This document shows, in pieces, positions 1 through 8,900 of a stretch of DNA of 64,000 nucleotides; position 1 is the stretch's first letter; the number at the start of each line of letters is the position of its first letter. The notes beneath the pieces were generated by a model. That model made no database searches and was not told the DNA's origin. It saw only the letters and a list, made by a program, of their open reading frames with translations. The DNA is from Hyphomicrobiales bacterium (GTDB lineage Bacteria; Pseudomonadota; Alphaproteobacteria; Rhizobiales; Rhizobiaceae). The stretch spans positions 372,001-436,000 of the forward strand of contig UCNE01000005.1 in NCBI GenBank assembly GCA_900473685.1. The letters are read 5' to 3'. Made by a program: the position numbers and the translations under genes.

Positions 1-1013
1 AGTTCGGCATGGGAAACAGGATGCCCCAACTCGCGCATCAGGTCGCCGGCCATCCGCAGTGCCCAGTCGATATTGAGCGTCGCTGCCATGTTCGATTGCG
101 TCGGCGCCACGATGCCCGGTATCGGCAGGACGACCATATAGCCCGTCCCTTCGGCATTCAGAATGACATCGTCAACCGCCATTGCCCGCATGTGCATGCC
201 GGTGGAGCCGATCGTCGAACAGGCAGACGCCCTGCCCGCCGTAAAGATACCGGCCCCTAGCGCCGTGCAGGCGAAATCGACATAGCCGAGGCTGACCGGC
301 GTGCCTTCCAGAAGCCCGGTTTCTCTTGCCGCAGCCGGAGAGAGCGGATGACTGATCTGTGTTCCGTCGATGATTTCGGGCAGCAGGTGACGTTTCGCGG
401 TCAAGCCTAGCGCGGCGATGACCGTGTCGTCATACTGCCGCGTGCGAAAATCGCCGAACGTGAAGCTTGCCTCCGACGGATCGGTGGCGCGGACGCCGGT
501 GAGGTTCAGGTAGAGCCAATCCTTGCAGTGAAGGGCAATGTCCGCGCGTCCGAGCAGTTCCGGGTTTTCGGATGCCATATGGGCGAGCTGAGCGCCCTGC
601 TGACAGGTGGAAAGTCCGGTGCCGGTGGTTTCGAAGCGGGTGCGGTCACCTGGTGCGGCGCTCAGTTTGCGGACGGTCGGTGCTGCGCGTGCATCAAGCC
701 AAAGCCAGGCGTCGCCTGCCGGTCTGTCGTCCTTGCCCACCAGCCAGGTGCCGTCACCCTGTCCTGTCACGCCAAGTGCGGCCGTGCGCTGCGCGAGACG
801 CTCGACCTTGGTGGCGAGCTCGCGGATCGTCCGGGCGCAATCGGCCCAGGTGTTTTCCAGCGATTGGAAGGCGGCACCATCCTCACCCGTCATATAGGTA
901 TTGGTCACGGAAGCCGCAGCAATCTGGCGGCCGGTCAGGTCAAAGGCGACCGCCTTGATCACCGAAGTCCCGGCATCGATGCCGATCAGGATATCTTTGC
1001 CAGTATGCGGCAT
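1..1013 (-). CDS. eryA: FGGY-family carbohydrate kinase, probable erythritol kinase (partial)
   Basis: Cytoplasmic sugar/polyol kinase of the FGGY (ASKHA-fold) family; the closest remembered relatives are rhizobial and Brucella erythritol kinases, which make erythritol 4-phosphate. The visible 337 codons include the N-terminal phosphate-binding GIDAGTS loop (residues about 11-17), the GQGDGTW segment and the WLWLDAR and HCKDWLY segments typical of EryA. The C-terminal third lies beyond the left edge. The start at 1013 is supported by GGAGG at 1021-1025. It lies 18 bp downstream of the SorC regulator gene on the same strand, so the two are probably co-transcribed. Substrate is inferred from family resemblance and from the importer encoded divergently. 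Confidence 0.8.
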   Translation of the reverse strand, partial: MPHTGKDILIGIDAGTSVIKAVAFDLTGRQIAAASVTNTYMTGEDGAAFQSLENTWADCARTIRELATKVERLAQRTAALGVTGQGDGTWLVGKDDRPAGDAWLWLDARAAPTVRKLSAAPGDRTRFETTGTGLSTCQQGAQLAHMASENPELLGRADIALHCKDWLYLNLTGVRATDPSEASFTFGDFRTRQYDDTVIAALGLTAKRHLLPEIIDGTQISHPLSPAAARETGLLEGTPVSLGYVDFACTALGAGIFTAGRASACSTIGSTGMHMRAMAVDDVILNAEGTGYMVVLPIPGIVAPTQSNMAATLNIDWALRMAGDLMRELGHPVSHAE

Positions 1014-1031
1014 CAAAGTGCCTCCAATTCT

Positions 1032-2000
1032 CTAAAGTGGCCGGGACGCATCGCTGACAAGCGCAGACGCCGTCTGCTCGTCAATGATCAGCCCGCTGAG
1101 ACAGCCGCTGAGCAACGCCGAGCGGATTGCCGCAATCTTGCCTGGCCCACCGGCAATTGCCACGATCCGGCGTGCCTTCATGCTGTCCAGGCTTGGAGAC
1201 AGGGTCCGTTCCCCCAGCGTAGTCTCGACCGGCTTGCCCTGTGCATCGAAGAAATGACCGAGCATTTCGCCGACGCCGCCCTGATCGCGCACGTCCTGCA
1301 TTTCCGGCACCTCGATCATCTGTGAGACGACGAGCTGCGAATCGAGCTCTGCCGTACCGATGCCGACCAGCATCAGATCCGCCTGGGCAGCTAGATCAAA
1401 GACGTGACGCACGCCGCGCTGGGAAAGGAGCACTTCCCGGTCCTCGACCGAGTTGGCAAAGAACGGGACCGGCATGACATAGGACACTGCACCGGTCTTT
1501 TCAGCCAGACGGTGCATGACGTCATGCGGATTTGCCGCATAGTTTCGGGTTAGCCCACCCAACAGAGAAACGAAGCGCACATCGCCAGCGTCCACATGTG
1601 GCATGGCGGCGATGGCGGCAGCGAGGGTGCGGCCGTTGCCGATGCCGATCACCTGGCCTTGCAGGTTCTTGATTTCGCGTTGCAGGAATTCTGCACCGGC
1701 AACGCCGAGTGCGCGCAGGAGCAGGCTCTTATCATAGAGATCAGGCAGGACCTCGCAATAATCCAGTCCGAACAAGCCGGCGAGCTTGGTTTCGATGGCC
1801 ACGCATTCGGTCACGTCGCCATGGATGGAAAACTTCACCACCCCATTCTGGTTTGCCCACATGATCAGCCGGTGTGCCTTGACGTTCGGTATGCCAAGCC
1901 GCGCGGCAACCTCCGCCTGCGTCAGGCCGCCGACGTAATGGAGCCACGCCGCCCGGACGGCCAGGCTGTCGTCGCGCTCACGATTTGTAACCATTCGCAT
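1032..2000 (-). CDS. eryD: SorC/DeoR-family regulator, EryD-like
   Basis: Sugar-responsive transcription regulator of the SorC family, 322 aa. An N-terminal helix-turn-helix (about residues 20-45, around LTQAEVAARLGIPN) is followed by the large sugar-phosphate-binding domain with the GIGNGRTLAAAI and GIGTAELDSQLV loops. The start at 2000 has GGGAGGAG (2006-2013) at good spacing; the upstream ATG at 2024 has none. It precedes the EryA-like kinase on the same strand and diverges from the importer operon. By analogy with EryD of Brucella it would repress polyol genes until inducer binds. The target polyol is inferred, not shown. Confidence 0.8.
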   Translation of the reverse strand: MRMVTNRERDDSLAVRAAWLHYVGGLTQAEVAARLGIPNVKAHRLIMWANQNGVVKFSIHGDVTECVAIETKLAGLFGLDYCEVLPDLYDKSLLLRALGVAGAEFLQREIKNLQGQVIGIGNGRTLAAAIAAMPHVDAGDVRFVSLLGGLTRNYAANPHDVMHRLAEKTGAVSYVMPVPFFANSVEDREVLLSQRGVRHVFDLAAQADLMLVGIGTAELDSQLVVSQMIEVPEMQDVRDQGGVGEMLGHFFDAQGKPVETTLGERTLSPSLDSMKARRIVAIAGGPGKIAAIRSALLSGCLSGLIIDEQTASALVSDASRPL

Positions 2001-2023
2001 CCCCTCTCCTCCCGTTCGGCACA

Positions 2024-2067
2024 TTGTAAAATGTAATTAATTTCACCTATTGCATTTTTTTACACAA
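2024..2067. promoter_or_regulatory. imperfect inverted repeat before the SorC regulator gene (candidate operator)
   Basis: TTGTAAAATG at 2024-2033 faces CATTTTTTTACACAA at 2053-2067, an AT-rich imperfect dyad just upstream of the regulator start. Inside it (2039-2046) lies AATTTCAC, which recurs at 2108-2115 and at 7272-7279. The position suits autoregulation by the SorC protein. The protein-site pairing is inference. Confidence 0.4.
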
Positions 2068-2312
2068 AGCGTAATCTTAAGTCAACAAGATCACACTGTA
2101 TCCCTTGAATTTCACACTCTGAATTTTGAAGGGGGAATGAAAGGGAAGAGCGTTCTGATCTGCCTATTTTGGCTGGAATCTGGTGCGGGCGGCGGCGAAT
2201 TTGCCAAGCTTCAACGCTTGCCGGGTGTGTTGCGCCTGAATGGAAAGAGGCAGTTTCTGATCGGTGATCCGGAAATGTATCACTATTTATATTTATCTTA
2301 ACGCTATTTGCG

Positions 2313-2341
2313 TTGACATGAATAAAAACGTACCACATTAT
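2313..2341 (+). promoter_or_regulatory. sigma70-type promoter for the polyol importer operon
   Basis: TTGACA at 2313-2318 is followed after 17 bp by CATTAT at 2336-2341, a near-consensus housekeeping promoter. It would start transcription near 2348, about 340 nt upstream of the first importer gene. Confidence 0.6.
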
Positions 2342-2688
2342 CTAGGGAACTTATAATCCCTCGATACCATGAGTGCCGGGCATCGGCGGAATCGGGAAGT
2401 AAGCTGCGCGGTTGGGAGAGATTGTCGCGCGGACAAACGGTGGAGGAGCAGGTTATGCAGGCGATCGCAGTTCGATTTCATGCTGCCCAGGCGCGCCCGG
2501 TTGCCGGTGCGTCCAGCCGGGGCTTTATCCGTGCCCTGCCGCAGCCGGCAATGCGACGGGACCGCTGCCGTCCTCCCCTGAAGCCGATCACGGACACGAT
2601 CCCCTGAATTGCCAGCTCTCTTGCCAGCGCATGCTGCAACAAGCGGAACGCCCGCCTTCGTTCAACTCCAAGTACAGGTCGCCACGAT
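2342..2688 (+). other. long untranslated leader with a 50-codon upstream ORF
   Basis: This stretch separates the promoter from the DUF2291 gene. It holds an ORF at 2455-2607 (50 aa, Arg/Pro/Ala-rich, starting MQAIAVRF) with a strong GGAGGAG at 2442-2448. I recognise no family in any frame and no known riboswitch fold. It could encode a leader peptide, be a regulatory RNA leader, or be non-functional. Confidence 0.3.
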
Positions 2689-3345
2689 ATGAGTTCACAG
2701 TCCTACGCCGCAAAGAAGGGGCGCAAGCAGTCCAACATGGGCCGGTTTGTGGCCTCGGCTGCCGTTTTGATCGTCGTGGGCGCCATGGCGCTCGATACCA
2801 AGATTGTCAGAATTGGCTCGAGCGATGACGTCAGGACCGGTGCGTTTTCTGCCGCCGATTACGGTGCGGCGGAATTCCCCAAGGTCAAGGCTGGCGTTGA
2901 GGAACGGGCGGTTGACGCTGCGACGCTGGCAGCCGCGATCGCGCAAGACCGGCCCGCTGCCGAAAAGACGTATGGCGTTTCTGCGGGAACCGGCGCCGTC
3001 ATGTCCGTCAAGCTGACGGGCGTGTTCGGCGAGGCGAAATCCGGCATTTACGACGTCAAGGTGGAAGGCATGCCCGACACGGTGCGTGTGCGCGTCCAGA
3101 CCGGGCCTGCGATCAACGGTACCGAGTTGCGCGATGCCACGGGCACCATCGCGTTCGGTCAGTTTACCAACCAGATCCAGTACCAGGACGCAGGCTCGGC
3201 TCTGAACAACCAGCTGAAGACGGATGTTCTTGCCAAGATCGACACAAGCCAGCTGACCGGCAAGACGGTGTCGCTGATTGGCGCGTTCAAGCTGATCAAC
3301 CCGAAGAACTGGCTGATCACTCCTGTAAGGCTGGACGTGCAATGA
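2689..3345 (+). CDS. DUF2291 membrane-anchored periplasmic protein of a sugar importer operon
   Basis: 218-aa protein of the DUF2291 family (predicted periplasmic lipoprotein-like proteins found beside RbsABC-type importers). One hydrophobic segment (about residues 18-36, GRFVASAAVLIVVGAMALD) is the only membrane anchor; the rest is predicted periplasmic. There is no lipobox Cys, so it is anchored rather than lipidated. ATG at 2737 (MGRFVASA) is an alternative start, since neither start has a clear ribosome binding site. Its last codons overlap the ATPase gene by 4 bp (ATGA), so it belongs to the importer operon. Its role in transport is unknown. Confidence 0.7.
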   Translation: MSSQSYAAKKGRKQSNMGRFVASAAVLIVVGAMALDTKIVRIGSSDDVRTGAFSAADYGAAEFPKVKAGVEERAVDAATLAAAIAQDRPAAEKTYGVSAGTGAVMSVKLTGVFGEAKSGIYDVKVEGMPDTVRVRVQTGPAINGTELRDATGTIAFGQFTNQIQYQDAGSALNNQLKTDVLAKIDTSQLTGKTVSLIGAFKLINPKNWLITPVRLDVQ

Positions 3346-4883
3346 AGCCTTTGCCCGCAACACCTCCTGCGTCCGGCGACGCCGTCATGTCGGCACGCAA
3401 CATTGCCAAGTCCTATGGCAGCGTCCACGCCCTCAAGGGCGTCAATTTCGATATTCATCGCGGCAAGGTCACAACCCTGTTCGGGGAAAACGGTGCGGGC
3501 AAGTCGACATTGATGAAAATCCTGTCGGGCGTGGTGACGCCGACATCGGGTGATATCATCCTTGATGGCGAAGTTGTGCATTTCTCGTCAGCGTCCGACG
3601 CCCGTGATTGCGGTATTTCGATCATCCACCAGGAGCTGAGCCTCGCGCCCAATCTGAGCGTTCGCGACAATATTTTCATGGGCCGGGAGATCCGCACGGC
3701 TACCGGTGTCGATTTTGCCGAAGAGGCGCGGCAGGCGAAAGCGTTGATGGCCGACCTTGAGGAAGACATCGATCCGATGACCCTTGTCGAGGATCTGCGG
3801 CTGGGCCAGCAGCAGATTGTCGAGATCGCGCGCGCCTTGTCGGTCGATTCCCGTATCCTGATCATGGACGAGCCGACGTCGGCGCTGAGTGCGACGGAAG
3901 TCGAGGTTCTGTTCAAGGTCATCCGGGACCTGACAAGCCGGGGCGTTTCGATCGTCTATATCTCCCATCACCTGGAAGAGGCGCTGCAGATCACCGATTA
4001 TGCCGTCGTGCTGCGCGATGGCGCGATGACGGCCAATGCAGAAGCCAAGGACATCGATCTCGAGTGGATCGTCCGCAACATGGTCGGCGAGAATTTCGAT
4101 CTCGGCTCCCCGCCAACGGGCTATGCGTTCGGCGAAACCGCTCTGTCGATCGAGGATGTCAGCGTCACAGACGCCTCGGGGTCCGGCTATTCGGTCGTCG
4201 ATCATCTGTCGCTCGACGTCAAGGCTGGCGAGATCGTCTGCATCTATGGTCTGATGGGAGCTGGCCGCACCGAGCTACTGGAAGCGGTTGCCGGGCGGAT
4301 GCCGCTGAGCGGTGGCCGGGTGATCGTCGAGGGCGACGATATCGCAGGGCTCAGCATCTCGCAGCGTATCGACCGGGGTCTTGTGCTTGTGCCGGAGGAC
4401 CGCCAGCGGGATGGTCTGGTTCAGACCATGTCGGTTGGCCAGAACCTGTCGCTTGCCAGCATAGCGGCCTTTACCAGGCGCATGCTGATGTCGCGGTCCG
4501 GCGAGCAGGCCGTGGTCGATGAAGCGATCGGCAAGGTTCACATCAAGACCGATGGCGGCCGGGCCGCGATCGGATCCTTGTCGGGCGGCAACCAGCAGAA
4601 AGTGGTTATCGGCAAGATGCTGGCGACCAATCCGCGCGTCATCCTTCTCGACGAACCCAGCCGCGGCATCGATATCGGCGCAAAAGCCGAGGTGTTCCGC
4701 CTGCTTTCCGAACGGGCGGCCAAGGGCCTTGCCGTTATTTTCTCCACGTCCGAAGTCGCCGAATGCCTCAGCATTGCTCACCGGATCGTGGTGATGCGGC
4801 GCGGCAGGATTTCAGCGCAGTTCGGCGCCGATGTTTCAAAAGAAGAGATCATGGCCGCCTCCGGCGAAGCCGTGCATGTCTGA
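3342..4883 (+). CDS. RbsA-type sugar ABC importer ATPase, EryE-like
   Basis: 513-aa double-cassette ATPase of the ribose/xylose/erythritol importer class (CUT2). The first half has an intact Walker A (GENGAGKST) and a Walker B at LIMDEPTSAL. The second half has a degenerate Walker A (GLMGAGRTE) but a clear LSGGNQQKV signature and LLDEPSRGID, the usual asymmetry of RbsA proteins. It overlaps the DUF2291 stop by 4 bp and is followed by permease and binding-protein genes. The arrangement resembles rhizobial erythritol transporters (EryEFG); the substrate is inferred from the neighbouring EryA/EryD-like genes. Confidence 0.85.
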   Translation: MKPLPATPPASGDAVMSARNIAKSYGSVHALKGVNFDIHRGKVTTLFGENGAGKSTLMKILSGVVTPTSGDIILDGEVVHFSSASDARDCGISIIHQELSLAPNLSVRDNIFMGREIRTATGVDFAEEARQAKALMADLEEDIDPMTLVEDLRLGQQQIVEIARALSVDSRILIMDEPTSALSATEVEVLFKVIRDLTSRGVSIVYISHHLEEALQITDYAVVLRDGAMTANAEAKDIDLEWIVRNMVGENFDLGSPPTGYAFGETALSIEDVSVTDASGSGYSVVDHLSLDVKAGEIVCIYGLMGAGRTELLEAVAGRMPLSGGRVIVEGDDIAGLSISQRIDRGLVLVPEDRQRDGLVQTMSVGQNLSLASIAAFTRRMLMSRSGEQAVVDEAIGKVHIKTDGGRAAIGSLSGGNQQKVVIGKMLATNPRVILLDEPSRGIDIGAKAEVFRLLSERAAKGLAVIFSTSEVAECLSIAHRIVVMRRGRISAQFGADVSKEEIMAASGEAVHV

Positions 4884-4909
4884 TTACCGAGTTTAATGGA
4901 GCCCTGACT

Positions 4910-6040
4910 ATGGCCAGTTCAGTCACTACCCCACCGCGTTCAGGTCTTTTCCCCGATGGCTTTGAGCTGGGCAGGTTGCTGCTTGAAGGGCGGGCATTCT
5001 TCGCGCTGATCGCCATCATCGTCGTCTTCTCGTTCCTGTCGCCCTATTATTTCTCGGTCAGCAATTTCCTGATCATGTCATCGCATGTGGCGATCTACGG
5101 GATCCTTGCGATCGGCATGCTGCTCGTCATCCTCAACGGCGGCATCGACCTGTCGGTCGGCTCCACGCTTGGCCTTGCGGGCGTCGTTGCCGGGTTCCTG
5201 ATGCAGGGCGTGACGCTTAACGCGCTCGGCGTTGTGCTCTACCCGCCGATCTGGGTCGTCGTTCTGCTTGTCTGCGCCCTTGGCGCCTTCGTTGGCCTGA
5301 TCAACGGCATTCTCATCGCCCGCTTCAAAGTGCCGGCCTTCGTTGCGACACTCGGCGTGATGTATGTGGCGCGGGGCTTTGCGCTTCTGATGACCAATGG
5401 CCTGACCTACAACAATCTCGGCGGCAAGGCTGAATTGGGCAATACCGGCTTCGACTGGCTTGGTTTCAACCGCCTCGCCGGTATTCCGATCGGCGTTATC
5501 GTTCTGGTCGTCCTGGCGCTGATCGGCAGCCTCGTGCTCAATCGCTCGGCTTTCGGCCGGTGGCTCTACTCGACGGGCGGTAACGAGCGCGCGGCAGAAT
5601 TGAGCGGCGTTCCGGTCAAGAAGGTTCAGGTGACGGTCTACATGCTGTCCGGGATCTGCGCCGCCATCGCTGGCCTGATCCTGTCTTCCCAGTTGACCTC
5701 CGCTGGCCCGACGGCTGGCACCTCCTACGAGCTGACGGCTATCGCCGCAGTGGTTATCGGCGGTGCGGCGCTCACAGGCGGCCGCGGTAACATTCGCGGA
5801 ACCCTGCTTGGTGCCTTCGTCATCGGTTTTCTGTCCGATGGTTTGGTGATCATCGGCATTTCCTCTTACTGGCAAACAGTCTTCACCGGCGCGGTCATCG
5901 TGCTCGCGGTGCTGCTCAATGCCGTCCAGTATCGCCGCCGCGTCAAGAAGACGACCGAGACCGGTGGCCCCTCCGCTTCTCTGCAATCCAACGGCAACGG
6001 CCAGACGGCCAGCGCCACTCACGGGAAGATCGCCAGCTGA
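4910..6040 (+). CDS. RbsC-type sugar ABC importer permease, EryF-like
   Basis: 376-aa inner-membrane permease of the CUT2 (ribose-type) class with about 8-10 hydrophobic segments. The family signature GGIDLSVGS follows the second or third helix, and the cytoplasmic-loop ATPase-coupling segment around GNERAAELSGVPVKK is clear. ATG at 4910 is chosen because GGAG (4898-4901) precedes it; upstream in-frame sequence overlaps the ATPase gene in a different frame. The C-terminal about 35 residues are hydrophilic and low in complexity. It would form the channel with the upstream ATPase and downstream binding protein. Confidence 0.85.
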   Translation: MASSVTTPPRSGLFPDGFELGRLLLEGRAFFALIAIIVVFSFLSPYYFSVSNFLIMSSHVAIYGILAIGMLLVILNGGIDLSVGSTLGLAGVVAGFLMQGVTLNALGVVLYPPIWVVVLLVCALGAFVGLINGILIARFKVPAFVATLGVMYVARGFALLMTNGLTYNNLGGKAELGNTGFDWLGFNRLAGIPIGVIVLVVLALIGSLVLNRSAFGRWLYSTGGNERAAELSGVPVKKVQVTVYMLSGICAAIAGLILSSQLTSAGPTAGTSYELTAIAAVVIGGAALTGGRGNIRGTLLGAFVIGFLSDGLVIIGISSYWQTVFTGAVIVLAVLLNAVQYRRRVKKTTETGGPSASLQSNGNGQTASATHGKIAS

Positions 6041-6075
6041 CTGGCATACGACCAACCATCAAGGGAGAGAGTAAA

Positions 6076-7035
6076 ATGTTGAAACTGACAAAGAGAATGC
6101 TGCTGGCCAGCCTCATTCTGGCGGCGCCGGTCATGACGCTGTCGGCAACAGCCGCATCGGCCGAAGGCCTCATTTCGATCATCGTCAACGATCCGTCGAA
6201 CCCCTACTGGTTCACGGAGGGCGAAGTCGCTGCTGCGAAAGCCAAGGAACTGGGCTATACGGCCACAGTCGGTGCCTCCAAGGGCGACACCAACACCGAA
6301 AGCAATCTGATCGACACAGCGATCACCAACAAATCGGTGGCGATCATTCTCGATCCGGCCAACGCTGACGGCTCCATCGGAGCCGTGAAGAAGGCAGTCG
6401 CTGCCAACATTCCGGTGTTCCTCGTCAATGCCGAGATCAATCAGGAGGGCCTCGCCAAGGCGCAGCTCGTTTCCAACAATGCGCAGGGTGCTGCCCTTGG
6501 TGCCCAGCAGTGGGTCGAGAGCATCGGCGAAAAGGGAAAATACGTCGAACTCTTCGGCGCGCCTTCGGACAACAATGCCGCAACCCGCTCGAACGGTTAC
6601 GAGACCGTTCTCAGCCAGTATCCGGACCTGGAAAAGGCCGGCTCGCAGGTCGCCAACTGGGACCGTACCCAGGGCCATAACAAGATGCAGAGCCTGCTGC
6701 AGGCCAATCCCGATATCATCGGCCTGATCAGTGGCAACGACGAAATGGCACTCGGCGCGATCGCCGCGCTGAAGGAAGCCGGCAAGCTTGCCAACATCAA
6801 GGTCGGTGGCTTCGATGGTTCCCCAGACGCCGTAGCAGCCATCAAGGCTGGCGAGCTGGAATATACCGTGCTTCAGCCGGTTGCCGTCTTCTCGGCAGAA
6901 GCCGTCAAGCAGGCCGATTCCTTCATCAAGACGGGCAAGACCGGCGCTGCGACCGAAAAGCAGCTGTTCGATTGCCTGCTGATCACCAAGGACAATGTCG
7001 ACAAGTACACGGCTCCGTTCACGCTCTCCGAGTAA
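6076..7035 (+). CDS. RbsB-type periplasmic polyol-binding protein, EryG-like
   Basis: 319-aa periplasmic substrate-binding protein (Peripla_BP_4 type). A Sec signal peptide (residues about 1-29, ending SATAASAEG) precedes the two-lobed binding fold. NDPSNPYWF near the mature N-terminus and GNDEMALGAI are family hallmarks of the ribose/tetritol-binding group. AAGGGAGAGAG just before the start is a strong ribosome binding site. As the last importer gene it is followed by a strong hairpin (7044-7065). A tetritol or pentitol substrate is inferred from context. Confidence 0.85.
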   Translation: MLKLTKRMLLASLILAAPVMTLSATAASAEGLISIIVNDPSNPYWFTEGEVAAAKAKELGYTATVGASKGDTNTESNLIDTAITNKSVAIILDPANADGSIGAVKKAVAANIPVFLVNAEINQEGLAKAQLVSNNAQGAALGAQQWVESIGEKGKYVELFGAPSDNNAATRSNGYETVLSQYPDLEKAGSQVANWDRTQGHNKMQSLLQANPDIIGLISGNDEMALGAIAALKEAGKLANIKVGGFDGSPDAVAAIKAGELEYTVLQPVAVFSAEAVKQADSFIKTGKTGAATEKQLFDCLLITKDNVDKYTAPFTLSE

Positions 7036-7043
7036 CAAGACCC

Positions 7044-7065
7044 GAGGGCGCCTCCGGGCGCCCTC
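7044..7065 (+). terminator. hairpin after the importer operon
   Basis: A perfect 9-bp GC-rich stem (GAGGGCGCC and GGCGCCCTC) with a TCCG tetraloop starts 9 nt after the binding-protein stop codon. There is no long T-run, so it may terminate weakly or protect the 3' end of the mRNA. Confidence 0.6.
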
Positions 7066-7263
7066 AACTCTATCTGCTGTCGATGCTTCATCGGCCACGG
7101 CTCCCGGCAACGCCCGATGGAGCCTTTTGCGGACAATTCCGGTGCCTTGTGCGAGACGCTATCTTTCTTGCCTTTCCGGGTATGTCCCTCCCCAGACACG
7201 GTTTCGGCGCGCTTGCGGCCGAACGATCCGCGCCCAAAAATCCCGTTACGAAGATAACAATAC

Positions 7264-7313
7264 TTGACGTTAATTTCACACTGAAATACGATATCATCAC
7301 AATATGGTATCGT
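7264..7313 (+). promoter_or_regulatory. promoter and two dyads before the LyxK-like kinase operon
   Basis: TTGACG (7264-7269), 17 bp, then TACGAT (7287-7292) form a good sigma70-type promoter. AATTTCACACTGAAA (7272-7286), itself a TTTCA/TGAAA dyad, fills the spacer. ACGATA (7288-7293) and TATCGT (7308-7313) form a second dyad over the -10 and start region. The first motif shares AATTTCACACT with 2108-2118. Both could be repressor sites, one perhaps for the DeoR protein of this operon. Confidence 0.5.
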
Positions 7314-7364
7314 CTTCCGTAGGGATAGCGGTATCGGGATGCCCGATCAGTGACGAGGAACATC

Positions 7365-8900
7365 ATGGCGAGCCTGCTGGGGATCGACAACGGACTGACT
7401 GTGACGAAAGCCGTCATCTTTGATGCCGATGGCACGCAGATTTCAGTCGCGCGGCGGCGTGTGCCGCAATCCATGCCGCAGGCGCGCTTCGTGGAGCGCG
7501 ACATGGCGGGGCTTTGGCGTGCCACAGCCGAGGCGATCCGCGAGGCGATTGCGCTCAGCGGCCGGCCGGCTGCCGATATCAAGGCAGTCGCGGCAACCGC
7601 CCATGGCGACGGGCTTTACCTGCTTGACGACGACAAGAAGCCCCTTGGCGCCGGCATTCTTTCGCTCGACAGCCGCGCTGGCGCGATCATCGACGATTGG
7701 TCGGAGGGTGCGGTATTCCGCGATGCCCTGGCCCTCACCGGTCAGATTCCGCACGTCTCCGCGCCGTCAGCGCTGCTCGCCTGGATCAAGCAGCATGAGC
7801 CTGATCGCTACAAGCGCATCCGGCATGTTTTGGGCTGCAAGGATTGGCTGCGCTTCTGCCTCACGGGCGCGATCGGAACCGATAGAACCGAGGCGAGCAC
7901 GTCTTTCACCGACGTGCGCACCCAGGCGTTCTCGCCGGAAGCAATGCGCCTGTTCGGCCTTGAAGATTTGTTCGATGCCCTGCCGCTGATGGCGCATTCG
8001 GCTGATATTGCCGGATACGTCACGTCCGATGCGGCGGCGCTGACAGGGCTTGCCGCAGGTACGCCGGTTGCCTTCGGTCTGCATGACGTCACGGCCTCCG
8101 CTCTCGGCATCGGCGGCCATGCCGATGATATCATCAGCATCGTCGCAGGCACCTATTCGATCAACCAGGTCGTTTCCACCGATGTGCGGATCGACCCCCG
8201 CTGGTTCTGCCGCAATGCAATCGACGCGGGGCGCTGGAACAACATGGCGATTTCGCCTGCTTCAGCGGCCAATTATGACTGGTTCCTCGATACGCTGTGC
8301 CAGAGGGATCAAGCCGCCGCCATCGAAAGCGGCACGTCGATCCATGAAGTGCTGGCGCACGAGATCAACGCCGCCCTGCAAAGACCATCGACCATCCTCT
8401 TCCATCCCTATCTCTTCGGTTCACCGCACGGGAATATTGCCAGCGGCAGTTTTCTCGGGCTGCATGGCTGGCACGATCGTGGCGACATGCTGAAGGCCGT
8501 GCTTGAAGGCATCGCCTTCAATCATCGAACCCATATCGATGCGCTGAGCGACGGCTTTGCCTTCAGGCAAGCCCGCCTGACCGGTGGTGCATCGCGCAAT
8601 CCGGCTTTTGCGCAGATGTTTGCCGACGTCCTCGGCATGCCGGTCACGGTGACGTCGACCGATGAAGCGGCGGCATTCGGCGCGGCCTTGTGTGCCGGCG
8701 CGGCCGTCGGCCTGTACGCGTCGGTTCATGACGATCCCCGCGACCTCGGCGCAACCGGACAGACCTACCAGCCTGATCCGGTCCGCAGCGCGGAATTTGA
8801 CCGGCGTTTCCAACTCTACTGCCGTATCGCTGAAACACTGAAGCCGCTATGGCCAGATATCGAACAACTGGCTGACAAAACCGAGGGGGACGGCGCATGA
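7365..8900 (+). CDS. FGGY carbohydrate kinase, LyxK-like
   Basis: 511-aa FGGY kinase that would phosphorylate a keto-sugar or polyol. It resembles L-xylulose kinase LyxK more than the EryA-like kinase at the left edge: ERDMAGLW, LSLDSRAG, HEPDRYKR and GLHDVTASALGIG match LyxK landmarks. The phosphate-binding GIDNG is at residues about 5-9, and TGGASRNPAFAQMFADV and EAAAFGAA mark the C-terminal domain. ATG at 7365 is preferred over GTG at 7350 because GAGGA (7355-7359) lies 5 nt upstream. The stop overlaps the DeoR gene start (ATGA). Exact substrate is unknown. Confidence 0.8.
   Translation: MASLLGIDNGLTVTKAVIFDADGTQISVARRRVPQSMPQARFVERDMAGLWRATAEAIREAIALSGRPAADIKAVAATAHGDGLYLLDDDKKPLGAGILSLDSRAGAIIDDWSEGAVFRDALALTGQIPHVSAPSALLAWIKQHEPDRYKRIRHVLGCKDWLRFCLTGAIGTDRTEASTSFTDVRTQAFSPEAMRLFGLEDLFDALPLMAHSADIAGYVTSDAAALTGLAAGTPVAFGLHDVTASALGIGGHADDIISIVAGTYSINQVVSTDVRIDPRWFCRNAIDAGRWNNMAISPASAANYDWFLDTLCQRDQAAAIESGTSIHEVLAHEINAALQRPSTILFHPYLFGSPHGNIASGSFLGLHGWHDRGDMLKAVLEGIAFNHRTHIDALSDGFAFRQARLTGGASRNPAFAQMFADVLGMPVTVTSTDEAAAFGAALCAGAAVGLYASVHDDPRDLGATGQTYQPDPVRSAEFDRRFQLYCRIAETLKPLWPDIEQLADKTEGDGA

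Noticed and set aside
2342..2688. cobalamin or other known riboswitch in the importer leader
   Set aside because: A GGGAAG-like string is present but the ordered conserved boxes of a cobalamin riboswitch are not, and the operon has no link to that ligand.
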